The notes under the pieces were generated by a model that worked only from the letters and a program-made list of their open reading frames with translations, had not been told where the DNA came from and ran no database searches. A stretch of DNA of 64,000 bases. Source: Cryptomeria japonica (taxonomy: Eukaryota; Streptophyta; Pinopsida; Cupressales; Cupressaceae). The translations under genes were made by a program, and so were the position numbers. Location of the stretch: positions 766,355,330-766,419,329 of the forward strand of contig NC_081408.1 of the NCBI RefSeq assembly GCF_030272615.1, in the 5' to 3' direction. Of this stretch, positions 34,879 through 48,060 are shown one piece after another. Position 1 is the stretch's first letter. Each line of letters opens with the position of its first letter.

Positions 34879-37696
34879 TCACCTCGAAGTTTGTAACTGG
34901 TTGGTTACAATCTGAAATATATCAGCCAAAACCAAGTTTAAACTCTGTATGAATCTGTTACTATCATTCATGGTTGCCTTAGTTCTTTGGATTGTGCCAG
35001 TGAGATGATGCATATGCTCCTCTAGTGACCTTTCCCCTTGAATCAATGCCTTAGAGATCTCATTCCTCAGAGAGATAAGGTTGTCCAATTTTGAATATGA
35101 GTTTATGCTTAAGCTCTCTGGCATTTGCCTTGATCCTTGCTTTTTCTTTCTCTAATTTCTCCAATTTTTCTTCAAATCCAGCTATTTCTTGCTCAATAAC
35201 TGATATAGGTTCGGATGAACCAATAATATTATCAGCTATATCATCTATTTCCTTTTGTACTCTACTTATTTCCTTTTCAATGTCCTGTGTCAATAGATGT
35301 GGCTTGCATGTATCTCTGTACAGTTCCTTGTATTCCAAGATTGTTGTATTCAGTGCCGGTAAAAGTGTGTTAATGTGTTCTGTGCACTTATTTATTGTGT
35401 CCTCAAAGTAGTTTTCTTTTTCTTTTTCCATTTTTTCTTTGAATGTTTCCTCATTTACTTGATAAACTGTTATTACATTTCCAACAATGAATTTAGACAA
35501 TGTGTCTAACTGACTTAAAGAGTCCTTTACATGATCTAAATTGCATTTTGGTGCAATCATCTTAAGAATAGGTATAGTATCATTAATTGTCTTGTAGGCC
35601 AATGCATTACAGTCTGTTATCTTCTTAATTGAGTCCAGAAGTACCTCTATCACATTTGTAGGTCTGAATTCACTTAGTGAAGTATTTGATGTCTGACCAA
35701 CTGCCTTTACTATCTCAGTGCTTGCAGTATTAGTAACCAATTTGCTTGTATCAACCTCCGGTGGATCAGTCTGAGTTTTCATTTCAACTAACAATAGTTT
35801 GGGTTTCTCAGTGATTACCGATTGCACTATCTCAATATGTACCTGTGTATCTGTCGGTTTCTCTGTGTTATCTACTGTCGGTATCTCTGTCACTGTCTCT
35901 GTAGGTTTTTCAGTGCTAGCATCAATACTGTCAGTATTCATTCCACTGTCCAAAGGTTCCCCTGAAAGCTCTATTTTCTCTATTTGTATTCCAACCTCAA
36001 TATTTTCTGTCAGTTGCTTAGCAATGTTTCCAGTGTTAGCAATATCTTTCTTTACCTTAGTGTTGTCCTTGTCCACAACAATGTTCACTTCCTGAGTATC
36101 AATATTCATTGTGAATAAAATTTCTGATTCAGGGTTAGTGTCCTCATGTGTTGTGTCTACATTTTCAGTAGCTGGTATTTCCTTAGTATGTGCCGGTGTA
36201 GTAACCAAGGGTGGTGGTAGGTTCTCAGTTATTTTTATGTTTGGTATTCCACCAACTTTGTCTTTCCCTTTGTCTCTGTCCTTCTGATAAACCTTGAAAG
36301 TTTTCTTGGGTCTGTTTAATTCTTCCTGATTTTCCTTCTCTACAAAAAAGACATCCCATTTATCTGTTGTTTCCTCTGCAATTTCATTGACTCTTCCAAC
36401 CATTAAGCTCACTTGCCGGTGACCGCTAGCAAAAACTGATCTGTTAGCCTCACAAATTAATTCATCAATCTCTTCTTTAGAGCCAACTGGATGTACAACT
36501 AGAAGTTTTTCAATCTTAAGTTTCTTATCTAACTCCATAACTGAAATCCTTTTTGCATCTAACCTTCTATACAATTCATTTGGCAAATCATCTACAACTT
36601 CAATTAATACTTTCTTGTAAATATCCAGATGTAGAATTATGTTGTTCTCAATAATTTCCTTCTTAGAATCAATGAATGTATTATATTTTGCTCACATTTG
36701 TTAAGTTGTCATCATCAGTGATTTCACTCAGTAAGTTATCCAAAGGTGGTATAACCTATTTTTGTTTCTTCTTGGGTGTTAGCTTCTTTTCCGGTTGCCT
36801 TACCACTTGTTGCTTCTTTCTTGTTTTCTTGGGTGAAGGAGAGGGTACCAGTGAGGGTTTTCTCTTCCTATCAACTATCTTAAACTCAACAAGTATCTCA
36901 CTGTTAGATGATGTACCAACCGGTGAGATATGTGCCTCCGGTTGCAATCCTTCCAGTTCACTTTCCTTAATTCCATTTATGTTCATGATGTTTTCTTTGA
37001 TTTCCTTTACTTGTTTTGTTTCACTCCTTATGTACTTTTCTCTTTTCTTTCTCTGTTTCATTGTTTGTACACTACTCTCAATTGTTTCTGCATTACCAAA
37101 GACCTTTTCTATGGGTTCTCTAGGTGCTTCTAATATGGCTTTAGCATAAGTTTCAATAATATTTACATTTGTCGCATACCCCATTTCAGTTACCCATACA
37201 GTTCTAGGAAGAATTGTTTCCATCCATATTTCATCCTTTTTAATCACAAAACATATTTCTTTGTTATATTTGTCTACTACACTTTGTGGTAGTCTCTCTC
37301 TGGTTTTCATTTTGGCTTGGAAATATTTGAAATACTCAGTTATATTATTTTCTTTATCAGTACCCATGTCGGTGAAGGCTTATTGCAATTGTTTGCCTAC
37401 CGGTATGTCATATCCAAAATCTTTCTTTCCAATACCGGGAACTTCTTTTGAGAAATACAACATAAGGCATACCAAAAGGTTACCAAAATGAAATGTTCCT
37501 TTTTTTATCACCTTTTATTTTTTTTAGGTTATCTATCAGTTAATTCCTTAGCCATTCACACACATCTATTTTTGCATCATTATTTACCATATCATAAGCA
37601 CTTTTAATGCAAAGACTAGAAACTGAATTAAGTCTGTTTGCATGTGTGGTCTTGTAACCTAAGATCACACTTATGAATCTCACATTTATATCCATG
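34879..37696 (-). pseudogene. N1 second ORF, 3' part (unknown function)
   Basis: I do not recognise a function. Reading from the T3 junction at 37696 leftward: MGTDKENNITEYFKYFQAKM, then a basic segment with nuclear-localisation character (SPKKTRKKQQVVRQPEKKL), a segment starting LPNELYRRLDAKRISVMELD, a long Thr/Glu/Val-rich low-complexity part (STEKPTETVTEIPTVDNTEK), and a C-terminal coiled coil (ISVIEQEIAGFEEKLEKLEK). Stops and frame changes near 37400, 36755, 36590 and 35090. Ends at 34879. No RT, integrase, protease or RNase H motif. Confidence 0.65.
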
Positions 37697-37701
37697 ATGT
37701 C
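37697..37701. repeat. Target site duplication ATGTC left of T3
   Basis: ATGTC directly before the T3 LTR and again at 55408-55412. The N1 ORF is continuous across it once T3 is ignored. Confidence 0.95.
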
Positions 37702-39113
37702 TATAGACGTCTAAAAATGGTCAACGTTTGTGGAGTCATACTTTAACATTTGCGCATTGCCTTATTTTAGGGTTCTTGCATTGCATTAACATTTCTTCTA
37801 TGTTGCGCACTTGGCTTTTATCATTTGCGAGCATCAAGTCCTTCTTTTGCATTCCTCATTTTCCTCGCTTTTAAATTAGGTCTTGTCGATAGCAATCTTT
37901 AGTCATGATTTTGGTCGATCTTATCCTGTCGCATCATGGTGTGTGCTCATTTATCATCATTTTGGACATCGTCAATCCTAATCGATGATATAATTAGGGT
38001 TTTTTCCTCTTGTCAATCTTTCAATCATCTTTAGCTTGTTAGTAATCATTTGTGATTATCAACTTGTCAATCTCGTCATTTTACGATCGATTCGTCATCG
38101 ATCCTTGTCCTTGTTAGCCTTGTCATTTTGCGATCGATTCGTCATCGATCCTTGTCCTTTTCAATCTTGTCATTTTGTGATCGATTCGTCATCGATCCTT
38201 GTCCTTTTCAATCATGTCAATTTGGATCGATTAGTCATTGTTCCTCGTCAATTGGCGCCTATCAATTTGATCTCCTTGTCAATCTTGGTCAATTTGTCAT
38301 TGATTTTTGTCAACCAATCTCAATCATTTATCAACATTGGTCTTTTGTCAATCAGAATCATGATCGAACCTACATTAATTTCTTGTTGTCTTGACCTAAT
38401 TCCTTTTCCTCTTATTTCTAGGGTTTTATGATTTGTTCATTTAATCCTTTTCTTCTTCTTTGTGGGTTAAATAAATCTATTTATTTAGTCCTAGGTCTCT
38501 TTCATGAATTAATTAATGGATGAAAACCTATTAATTAATTCACCTAATTTCTATTTCATCTTTTTCCTCAAATTTCTAATTTGCTAATTTCTCCTATTTC
38601 CTAATTTCTATTTCAATCTTGTCATAATTTGTCATACATCTTGCATAGCAACTTATCATAATTTGTGCATAATTTGTCATACACCTTGCATAGAAATTGT
38701 CATACATTTGTCATAATTTTGCCATTCTTGATTTGAATTTCCTTTCAAATCTCTTCATGCTAATCTTGTCCTCTCTCCAATTTGTCTATAAATTGGATGA
38801 TTTTCTTCAATGAAGGGATCAATCAATCACATTTTTGAGTAACCTTATGCTACGAATTTCATCTCTCAACAACTTGCTTTCCACTTGCATTTTGCACTTG
38901 TAGGTGAGATCCACATCAAATTTGAAGGTGAAAGAAGAACAATGGAGCCACATGAAGGAGATATCTGTGTTGGTTTTCTTTAATTTCATTTGATTTAAAT
39001 ATCTTGTCTTTATGTCTTCATTGATTGGATTGGGATTGCTTTCATAGCAACTTTAGGTTTTGTGGTTGTCCTAATTGTTATTGCTTTGATGATTTTCAAT
39101 TTCCTGATCTACA
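37702..39113 (+). repeat. T3 5' LTR (1412 bp)
   Basis: Matches 53996-55407 end to end, ends GATCTACA. Inside it a run of CGATTCGTCATCGATCCTTG units (38085-38205) repeats about three times. TATAAAT at 38787-38793. Confidence 0.97.
38787..38793 (+). promoter_or_regulatory. TATA box of the T3 5' LTR
   Basis: TATAAAT within CTATAAATTGG, conserved at 55081-55087 in the other LTR. About 320 bases remain to the LTR end, leaving room for R and U5. Confidence 0.6.
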
Positions 39114-39117
39114 TTTT

Positions 39118-39137
39118 TGGTGAACCCGACGTGAACT
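39118..39137 (+). promoter_or_regulatory. T3 primer binding site, tRNA-Trp type
   Basis: TGGTGAACCCGACGTGAACT. It shares 18 bases with the T2 site and agrees with the 3' end of plant tRNA-Trp from memory. Confidence 0.75.
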
Positions 39138-39224
39138 AACCCCTTAACTATATTTTGAGTGCTTTTGAGCTGTCTGCAGGTAAAAAACTCAAGAAATAGG
39201 GTGATTCAGAGCTTTCTGGACACT

Positions 39225-39350
39225 TCTGCGCCTGTGTTGAGGCATTTTGCGCCTATGTTGATGGGTTCTGCGCCTGTGTTGAGGCATTCTGTGCCTGTGT
39301 TGAGGAATTCTATGCCTGTGTTGATGGATTTTGCGCCTATGGAAGGCCAG
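39225..39350 (+). repeat. 21-bp tandem repeat in the T3 leader
   Basis: Six units whose TGCGCC cores (or variants) begin at 39227, 39248, 39269, 39290, 39311 and 39332, exactly 21 bases apart, of the form TGCGCCTGTGTTGAGGCATT. The period is a multiple of three, so one frame reads heptads such as SAPVLRH and FAPMLMG. No ATG upstream opens that frame, and I do not call it a gene. Confidence 0.92.
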
Positions 39351-41137
39351 AAACAGAGGTAAAATCAATTATTTTTGCTTGTAAATTTGTTTGTCTTCAT
39401 TCTGTTTCTTGCATTCTGGTTTTTCTTTGGTACTAATTCTCTGTGCAACATCTTGGCGTTACGTGTGATGAAGACTAAAAATGCAACTACTAACGAATTT
39501 TATGCAGGACGCGGTCAAAGACTCTCATTAAAACATCTTGCTTGCGATTTTTAAAGTAGTTGCACATTTCATTTCTTAAAGGTTCATGAACACCATGCAC
39601 GCTTTGTCTATTTTAAATTTGATGGCATGTTTTAACCCTTAGAACTGGGTCTGCCTCTCGATTTGCCTGGCACTTCGCACAGGCATTGGTGAGAGGGAAC
39701 GACCCAAAGTGGTGACAGGCTAAAGCCAAGCTCTTCCGAACCACTCTAAATAACTATGGATGCAATGAAAGTTGTAGACAACGGGTGCTGGAATGGCATT
39801 GCGACGATTTATTCGCCGGATCAATACTCACCCGAACGGATGCCCTTACTAGAATCTCTTGTTTTTAGATGCCAAAATCCTTCTATCTGTTGGCTCAGGC
39901 GTTGTGATACGTGCATGCCAAAGACACCTCTCATGTACTCCTCAGTTAGAGATAGCAAGTTCTTGGGAAGTGATGCCCCTTGAACTCGAAGCTTGGTATG
40001 CCTGAGAAGTGAGTGCACTGTAAGGGGGAGCCAGTGCTACCAAGTGTCTAGCTATCCGGCTGAGTGTTGTATTTTATGGTTAGATGATTCAATAGATATT
40101 GCCCTTGCCAGCCATAGGATTTGTTGTGAATGTGCTTGATGGTCTTGAGTCAAAGTCAAACAAACATTTTGTCTTCTGTGATTGTCAAAAGTTAAATCAA
40201 AAACAAACTTTCAAAAGTGCTCATAATCAACTTGGGTTTTAAAAATCAACAACCTTCAATTCAAAACAAAATTCAAACAAAAGTCCAAATTTGTCCAAGT
40301 ATTCATCCAACATTTGAACATGGCTTGTCAAAACACTGAATATCTTTGTTTCAAAATTCATGTCACTTTAGGCTAGGTTTTGCATAGTCCAACTTAGGTC
40401 CTAGGGCATATTGTCATCTCCCTTCATTCTAGTTCTTTTCATTGCAAGTGTCCTCATTTTGCACTTAGGTTCAAAATCATTTCCCTAAGTTTGCATTTCA
40501 TTGTCATATCTAAGCTAGATTTCCATTTAGGTGACATTCGTGCATTATCCTTGTCATGCTAAAATTAGGTCTTGCCTAGGTTGCATTTTGCATATTCCAA
40601 GTCATTGGTCTTCACATATCCTTATCATTGTATTGTCATCTTTTCTTGGCTTCATCTTGTCATATCATATCCTTAGATCATTTTCATGTCATATCCTAAG
40701 TCATTGTCATAATCATTGCCTTCTTGCATTTAGTCTCAAAAATTTGGTTTGTCAAACTTGAAAAATCAAAACTTTGGATGATACCCTAAGTTGTTGTTGG
40801 GGAGTCTTGACCTTGTCTATAATTTGTCCTTTCATTAATACCATTTTTGTCAAACCTAGCTTAGTATCCAAGCATATAGGTGAGACATTGTCAATTTGTC
40901 CTATTGTCATTTGGTCCTTTGTCCTTTAAGGTCTTGGCTTCATTTCAACTTCCCAAGGATGAGTCTTTAGGTTTGCATTCCAAAAAGTTTGTCCAAATCT
41001 TGAAAAACAACAAAAACATAGGTTGCATTCTTGCCATAGATTGCATCTTCATCTATTGAAGCTGCATTTAGTTGCATATCATACATCATCCTTTTAAAAT
41101 AAAAAAAATCCCAAAGATATTGCATTTGCATAGTGAC
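39351..41137 (+). other. T3 leader, no convincing gene
   Basis: A 75-codon frame at 39756-39983 has an ATG but no recognisable content. The rest is T-rich with many TTGTCAT words up to the gag start. Confidence 0.55.
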
Positions 41138-43885
41138 ATGCTTGTTGAAACAAGGTCAAAATCTAAGAAGATGGGCGAACCAACATATCAACCCATTGAC
41201 AACGTATCAAACTCACAGTTTCAACCTAGTCAAACATTACAAATTGAAGGTTCGTCAAACACATCATTACCACAATATGGAATGGTTCAACTCGGACCAC
41301 CTCCATTATATGAGCCAGTGTTTGTACCCATGAAACCGGGATATGGGAGTGTTCCACCAACGCCAAGGGAAAATGCACCTCTTGACTGGAATCAACTGAA
41401 CCTGCAACATGAAATTCAAACTCAAACATTACATGAGGAACAAACTCTTTCACAAGGATTTGGTTCATATCAAGGCATTCAACAAGAACCAAATCCAAAT
41501 ATTTTACCAGATTCTTCATTAGATTCTGATGCTTCTGATGATGTTGATATGTTCCTTAAAGATCCGAAGTTGACAAAAAAGATGGATAAATTCTTGAACA
41601 AGGTCTTTAAGATGTTTCCACAAAAATATCTTGATATGATGAGCAATGTGACCTCCTCAAATGAGCAAACTAATGTGCAAAAACAACAAGGTGGTGATCT
41701 GTTAAGTTTCTCTCCACATCCAAATGAAGAAAATGTGCAACAAGAACCTCAACACACGTTGTTGAGTAAGCGTGCTTCACAAACTTTAACAGTGACTATT
41801 CCACAAAAGCCAACATTCGAAACAATAAACAATCCATTGTTTAATGCAACACCTTTAACACAAGATCAAATGATGGCCACACAAATGTTGACAAGTGTCC
41901 CTCAACAAGAAGTGATTCCTCGAATACCTAAAAGTGGATCCAACTCTAAGATGCAAGAAAGCTTTATGACTGGAATGCCTGATCTTACGAATGTTCAAAA
42001 CAATTCTACAATGCAACAAAGTTCATATGTCCCATCAATTTCAGTACGGTTGCCAAATACTCAAGTACCCGTTATGCAAACTATTGTGACAGATCCTTCG
42101 ATAGTGGCAACACAAAAAGCCACAAATAGTGGTGTGCACCAACAACAAGTGTTGCAACAATTGAGGAATGCACAAAAGGCACAATCGAATGCGCAAACAA
42201 GCAATGCACAACAACAACAACATCGCATTCAACAACAAGTTGCAGTGTCTTCTGCACCATTACAAGTCAATTCAAACTTGCAACCACCACAATGGATTGG
42301 ACAAACAACACAACAAGTCAATGCAAGTGCCATACCCCATCTAAAGGAGAAACAACAAAAACCTCCCAAACAATTTTTTTTGCAAATGATGGGATTTACA
42401 TCAGGACAACAACAATTGGCACAAAGTTAGCAAATTTTGATTCGTCAGCATCAACAACAACATGTGCCTCAATATGTGCCAAGAAAAAAAAGTTATCATA
42501 CATCACAACCACAATTGATGTCCATGCAATATCAATAACAACCTCAATTGCAATATCAACCAAGGCTACAAATGATGATCCCATCACAAGAAGTACAACA
42601 AAAGGGTCAATGTCAAGGCATGGCACAACCACAGCAACAAGAGCTGTATCAAGAACTTTATATGCCAGAGATACCAAAGACAATAATTTTAGAGAATCAA
42701 CAACCAATGGAGAGCATGATGTATCGACAAAGAGTACACCCAAGAAGGAATGATGAACTTCCAAAATCTTTGCTATTAGACACAATTGCACAACAGCTTG
42801 AGAAGTTGCAATGACAAATCGATGCATTGCAAACCAAAGGGACAAATAAATTATACACAGATCAAGATTTATGTCCTAATCCATTTGACAAGAGCTTGTA
42901 CATTCCTCCATTTCCTAAGCATTTTGAGGCACCTAATTTTGAGAAATATAAAGGGAACGACAATCCAAAAGACCATATTCGAGCATTTTTCGTAGCATGT
43001 ACTGAAGTGAGCTATGAAGAAACATATTTGATGCACTTATTCGCACGTAGTCTCACAGGGCAAGCCATGGATTGGTATTCACATTTGCCAGGGAACATAA
43101 AGACATGGCCGAAATTGGCTCAAAAGTTTATATCCCACTTCGCATTCAACATTGACAATGAAGTGACCATGTCAGATTTATGCAACACAAAGCAAAAGCA
43201 CAGCGAACCATTAGTGACTTTCTTATAAAGATGGCGAAGCTTGTACAGTCGTTCTTCCCTAGATATACCTGAAGAACAACAAGTGAACTTATTTATTCAA
43301 AACTTGGTCCCAGAAATGATGTATGAGCTCAAACTGAAGAGTCCTAGTACCATTGAGAATCTCATTAAGAAAGGGATGAACATTGAAAATGCTCTTATAG
43401 CTAAGGGACTCATTAAGCTCAACAAAGACAGTGACAACACAAACAATTCAGGGGACAAAAATAGATTTTGGTACAAAAACAAGAATGTCACTAATGATGG
43501 AGTTGTCGACGCAAGAGCAGTGAATGCAAATCAACCCAAGTTCACGATATAGAAATTGAGTGCTCCTAATATGTCAACTATGCAACAAAATCAGACACAA
43601 GCAAGCAATGCTATTCAACAGCCGCAATACCAACAGTATAATCAACAACAAGGTCAGCAACAAAACCAACAACGAAAACCTTTCAGATCAAGGGATGGGC
43701 CTCCTCGACAGTTTACGCCATTGGGAGAGCCTATTGAATCAGTAATGAAACAATTGATACAAGCAAATTTTATCAAGTTACCAGATGTCAAGGAAGAACC
43801 ATTGGTAAAGCCGCATTGGTGGAATGATAATGCATATTGTGAATACCATCGGTCAAAAGGACATAAAACCGCATCATGTTTTTAA
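41138..43885 (+). pseudogene. gag: T3 gag
   Basis: Start ATG 41138 (MLVETRSKSKK) chosen because the T1 gag begins alike. It has a long Gln-rich N-terminal part with many Gln/Asn runs, then the Tat capsid core: CPNPFDKSLYIPPFPKHFEA, KYKGNDNPKDHIRAFFVAC, TYLMHLFARSLTGQAMDWYS, DLCNTKQKHSEPLVTFL, LFIQNLVPEMMYELKLKS. A zinc-knuckle-like CEYHRSKGHKTASC lies near 43838-43879. All in one frame, with stops at 42428, about 42538, 42812, 43226, 43550 and 43883. Confidence 0.88.
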
Positions 43886-45205
43886 TTGAAACATATGATT
43901 CAAGACTTGTTAGATCAAGGGGTAATTGAGGTAGACCCACCCAACGTGACCTCTAACACCGATCATACAATGTTCAAAACTCCTTTTCTTGATCATGACA
44001 AGGGCAAAGCATCTTCTTCAAACTCTACCCAAACAACGAATCTTAATTATGCAAATACTAGTTATAACAATGTCATCAATTGTTTTCGAGCGTCAAATGA
44101 GTTTGTTTCCACCATAAGAATAAAGGGACAAGGTCCTTCTTGTGCAGTCACCACCCATCGATCCAAAATAGTCCTGAAAGGAGCTCCTGTAATTCCTCCC
44201 AAATCAACTCCTACGAGTCAGTATAATCTCCTAGGTCATTTGGGAAAGACACCTGCACAAATATCAATTCTTGAGTTGTTGAAAATGTCCCCTATGCATC
44301 GCGCAGTCCTAGATAAAGCTTTAACTGAGTCCACCATCCCGACAGACATTGATGTTGACCAGTTTCAAGCCTAAATTGGACATCTCGCTATTTCCCAACA
44401 CGTTGCCTTTTTTGATAACGATATTTCCCCTGATAAGCTCCCTCATAATGATCCTTTACATCTTGAAGTCTTTGTCCATAATTGCAAGATCCGACGAGTC
44501 TTGATAAATGGCGGAGCAGGTCTTAATATTTGTACCTTGAGAGTAGTCATTGGTCTTGGTTATACAGAAAATGACATTGATTCGTCCATAAGAATAACAA
44601 TCAATGCATATGATGATGTTGAGCGCCCATCTAAAGGGGTAATTTCATTTCCTATCAGAGTAGGTCCAGTGATAGAAAACACTTTCCTGCAGGTCCTAGA
44701 CCTCGATCTCCCTTACAATATGATTCTTGGCCATCCGTGGATCCACACAATGAAAGCAGTTCCATCTACTTATCATCAGTGTTTAAAATATCCTTACAAT
44801 GGGACTGAGATAACAATTCTAGGAGATCGTAATCCATTTCAATTTTGTGCTAATCTAAAGGATTCCCCGCAGCAACAAGTCCCAGTCAATAGAGAGGCCC
44901 ACTCACATAATTATGTGGATCCTAATAAGTTGTTAGATGCTGTCAAAGGAAAATTGAAGATACAGGACCAAGGATGCAAAGAGTATTCAATGGCTCAAAC
45001 ATTCCTCATTGGGAATTTACCAATATCTCCAAATTCACATGGCAAACCATATTTGTTGCAAAAGGAACCTAAGACAGTCATTCAATATCAGCCCCCCACT
45101 ACATTTACAAAATGGGGTGAACTTAACAAGGAAATTTTGGATGATGATGTAACAGATTGGCTTTATAAGGATCAAACTGATGCACCACCTGTCAAATTGC
45201 AGTAG
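43886..45205 (+). pseudogene. T3 aspartic protease region, catalytic Asp replaced by Asn
   Basis: Same frame as gag. ISILELLKMSPMHRAVLDKAL precedes the active-site segment, as in T1 and T2. The active site reads VLINGGAGLNIC with AAT at 44504-44506, where T1 has IDGGAG, so the catalytic Asp is lost. LDLPYNMILGHPWIHTMKAV is the second half. Stop TAA at 44372, TAG at 45203. Confidence 0.85.
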
Positions 45206-45750
45206 AGCGGTATGGAAAAGGGTTTACTATAATGCAGAAAAAGGGATATGATGGCTGCAGTGGTTTGGGCCTTGACAAGAAAGGAAAACTAGAACTTATT
45301 ATACCTAAGATGCGACACCCAACTTTAGGGTTAGGTTTTGTAACATTGCGAATTGGAACCTCATCTACCAAAGTGACCACGTGTGGAAAGGGGCATGACT
45401 CTGATGATGAAACAACACTTGAGGATACCCAACCTGAAATTGATTCCAATGAATGGGAGTGGAGTTCCTTTTCTTCTAGCTCCTATGCCCTTGACAATAT
45501 TTTCCTTGACCCTAATGATTTGCCCATGGAAGACAAACATGAAATAAATCCCCCTCCCAAAACGTGTCCTAATGCTTGGATAGAGTCATTCTGGGACCCA
45601 AGCTCCGAATCAGATACGAGAAATTCAGACAGTGATACCATGGACATTCTTATCCTTACCATCTCGGCCCTAACTCTCCTTGAAACTGATGATAGCATGC
45701 CCCTTGTCTATCCACAACTTATCCAATATGATCAATAAGAACCACTCAAA
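45205..45750 (+). pseudogene. T3 G-patch and linker
   Basis: ERYGKGFTIMQKKGYDGCSG followed by LGLDKKGKLE is a G-patch. It is in the frame -1 to the protease, the same relative shift as in T1. Then an acidic, Ser-rich linker (EIDSNEWEWSSFSSS, DAWIESFW-like NAWIESFWDPSSES) that also occurs in T4 (DAWIKTFWGRE). Confidence 0.75.
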
Positions 45751-47139
45751 TTGGATTGTTTTCAAAATGACGAAGCCATTGCAAAATTCCTTGGACTATG
45801 GGAAGGCATACCACGAGGCGATCATAAGACAGGGTTTTCTATTGATTTAGATTCCACAACATATTTTGGGGAGTCAACTCCATCTTCTAGTCATAACAAT
45901 GAAAAAGAAAAAGACAAAGTAAAAAATCAAAAGAATGGGTCTTTGAGTGAAAACCGTAAGGCACTCTCTGATCATGAAAAAGTAAAAATAAAAGACGTAC
46001 CTGCGGGTGAAAACCTTTCTGAGGCGCCCAAAGGTGGAAGATTGGACATACCCTCGTCAAGTCAGGATAAATCAACATTGCTTGTGGAAATGACCGAAGA
46101 GATAAATTTGGGTACACCTGACAATCCTAAGGTCATTCATTTCGCTGCTTCTTTGTCAAAACAAGAAAAGATAGATTTTGTCAATTTCTTTCTTGAGAAG
46201 AAGATCAGTTTTGCATGGTCTTATGCAGATATGCCCAACCTTGATCCAAAATTAGTCCTTCATCACTTACCATTAAAACCAAATGCCAAGCCCGTCAAAC
46301 AAAAACTCAGAAAGATGCATCCCCAGGTGGCTCTCCTAGTCAAAGTAGAACTCAAAAAATTATTAGATGTGGGCTTTATCAGACCAATTGATTATGCAGA
46401 TTGGATTTCAAATTTGGTACTAGTTAGCAAAGTAATTGGGGCCACTAGAATCTGTACGAATTTTAGGGATCTCAATAAAGCATGCCCTAAAGATGACTTT
46501 CCACTGCCAAATATAGACATCATAGTTGACATGACTGCCGGATATGAAATGCTATCATTGATGGATGGTTTTTCCAGATATAATCAAATTCGCATTGCTC
46601 CTAAAGATCAACATAAGACTACATTCACATGTGCTTGGGGTACCTATTGCTGGAATGTGATGCCCTTTGGCCTTAAAAATGCTAGAGCAACATATCAAAG
46701 AGCTATGACAACAATTTTTCATGATTTTATGCATACTTTGATGGAAGACTATGTTGATGACCTATTATGCAAATCCGTCACAAGAGATAGTCATCTAGCC
46801 ATCCTTGGCTCAATCTTTGATCGAATGGAAACCTACAAGCTCAGAATCAATCCAAAGAAATGTGTCTTTGGTGTCACAGCCGACAAATTATTAGGGTACA
46901 TTGTTTCTCACAGAGGCATAGAAGTAGACCCATCAAAAGTTAAAGCAATAATGGATATGCCTCCTCCTTCCAATCTTCGTCAACTACAAAGTTTGCAAGG
47001 GAAGTTACAGTCAATCCGTTGGTTTATAGCTCACTTGGCAGACAAATGTCATCCCTTCCAACATTTATTGCATAAAGGTGTCCCTTTTAAATGGACCGAG
47101 CAATGTCAATCAACATTTCAAATTCTCAAGGATTATCTG
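45751..47139 (+). pseudogene. T3 reverse transcriptase
   Basis: DCFQNDEAIAKFLGLWEGIP and AGENLSEAPKGGRLD open the linker end. FAWSYADMPNLDPKLV and LRKMHPQVALLVKVELKKLL lead into the RT palm. NFRDLNKACPKDDFPLPNID, SLMDGFSRYNQIRIAPKDQ, MPFGLKNARATYQRAM and YVDD (46750-46761) follow. Catalytic Asp residues are intact. Usually conserved CTDFRDLNK has D to N, and GFSGYNQI has G to R. Confidence 0.9.
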
Positions 47140-48060
47140 ATGTCGCCACCTATTCTAATGCCTCCTATAGCAAGGAAGCCATTCATATTGTATATCTCTG
47201 CAACTGAAATGACACTGGGAGTTCTCTTAGCCCAACAAGATGAGAAAGGCAAAGAACGGGCTATTTATTATATCAGTCAGACACTAGTGGGCTATGAACT
47301 GAATTATTCAACTATTGAACAGGCAAGTTTAGCAGTGGAATTTGCAACACAGAAGCTTTGACACTATATGTTAAATCAGCAGACATTGTTAGTTGCAAAA
47401 ATTGATCCCCTAAAATACTTGCTTAGCAGGGCAGCTTTGACAGGTCGCCTGACAAAGTGGGTTATGATCCTAAGTGAGTTTGATATTGAGCACATTGAGA
47501 GAAAGGCAATAAAAGGACAAATCATAGCAGATCAACTTGCAAAGGCACCTATTCATAATGATCATCCAATGTTGACAGATTTCCCTGATGAATCAGTATT
47601 TTCTCTTACTTCTTCTAAGGAATGGCAATTATACTTTGATGGATCTCACACAAAGTATGGCTCAGGAGCAGGTATATTGTTTGTCACCCCTCAAGGAGAT
47701 GTTATCCCAAAGTCATATAGGATCACTTTCCATTGCACCAATAATATTGCAGAATACGAAGCTTTGGTCACAGGACTCAGAATAGCAATCCAATGGAACA
47801 TTACACATTTGCAAGTCTATGGAGATTCTCAGTTAGTCATCCGTCAAGTGAATGATGACTATGAAACAAAAGATGAAAAGCTTCTTCCCTACAAGCATAT
47901 GGTGGATTTCTTCAAGACAAAATTTACTGATATCCATTTCAGTCAAGTTCCAAGAATTCAAAACAAGTCAGCAGATGCTATGGCAACCATTGCTTCCATG
48001 TTAAATATGCCCCACAATATGGACAGATGTGAATTTTTGGTTGAACAGTTGCTGGTGCCT
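47140..48060 (+). pseudogene. T3 RNase H region (two modules)
   Basis: SATEMTLGVLLAQQDEKGKE and SQTLVGYELNYSTIEQASLA form the first module; a TGA at 47359-47361 interrupts it (CGA expected, as in LRHYM). The second, archaeal-like module reads LYFDGSHTKYGSGAG, CTNNIAEYEALVTGLR, VYGDSQLVIRQVN, QNKSADAMATIAS with D, E, D in place. Confidence 0.9.

Noticed and set aside
38036-38431. Frames of 131 and 148 codons in the T3 LTRs (also 54279-54725)
   Set aside because: They arise from repeated CGATTCGTCATCGATCC units in the LTR; hydrophobic and repetitive, no support as genes.
39159-39362. Heptapeptide-repeat frame in the T3 leader
   Set aside because: It opens only with GTG, not ATG. The open frame follows automatically from a 21-bp repeat without stops.
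39756-39983. 75-codon frame in the T3 leader
   Set aside because: No domain and no counterpart recognised in T1 or T2.
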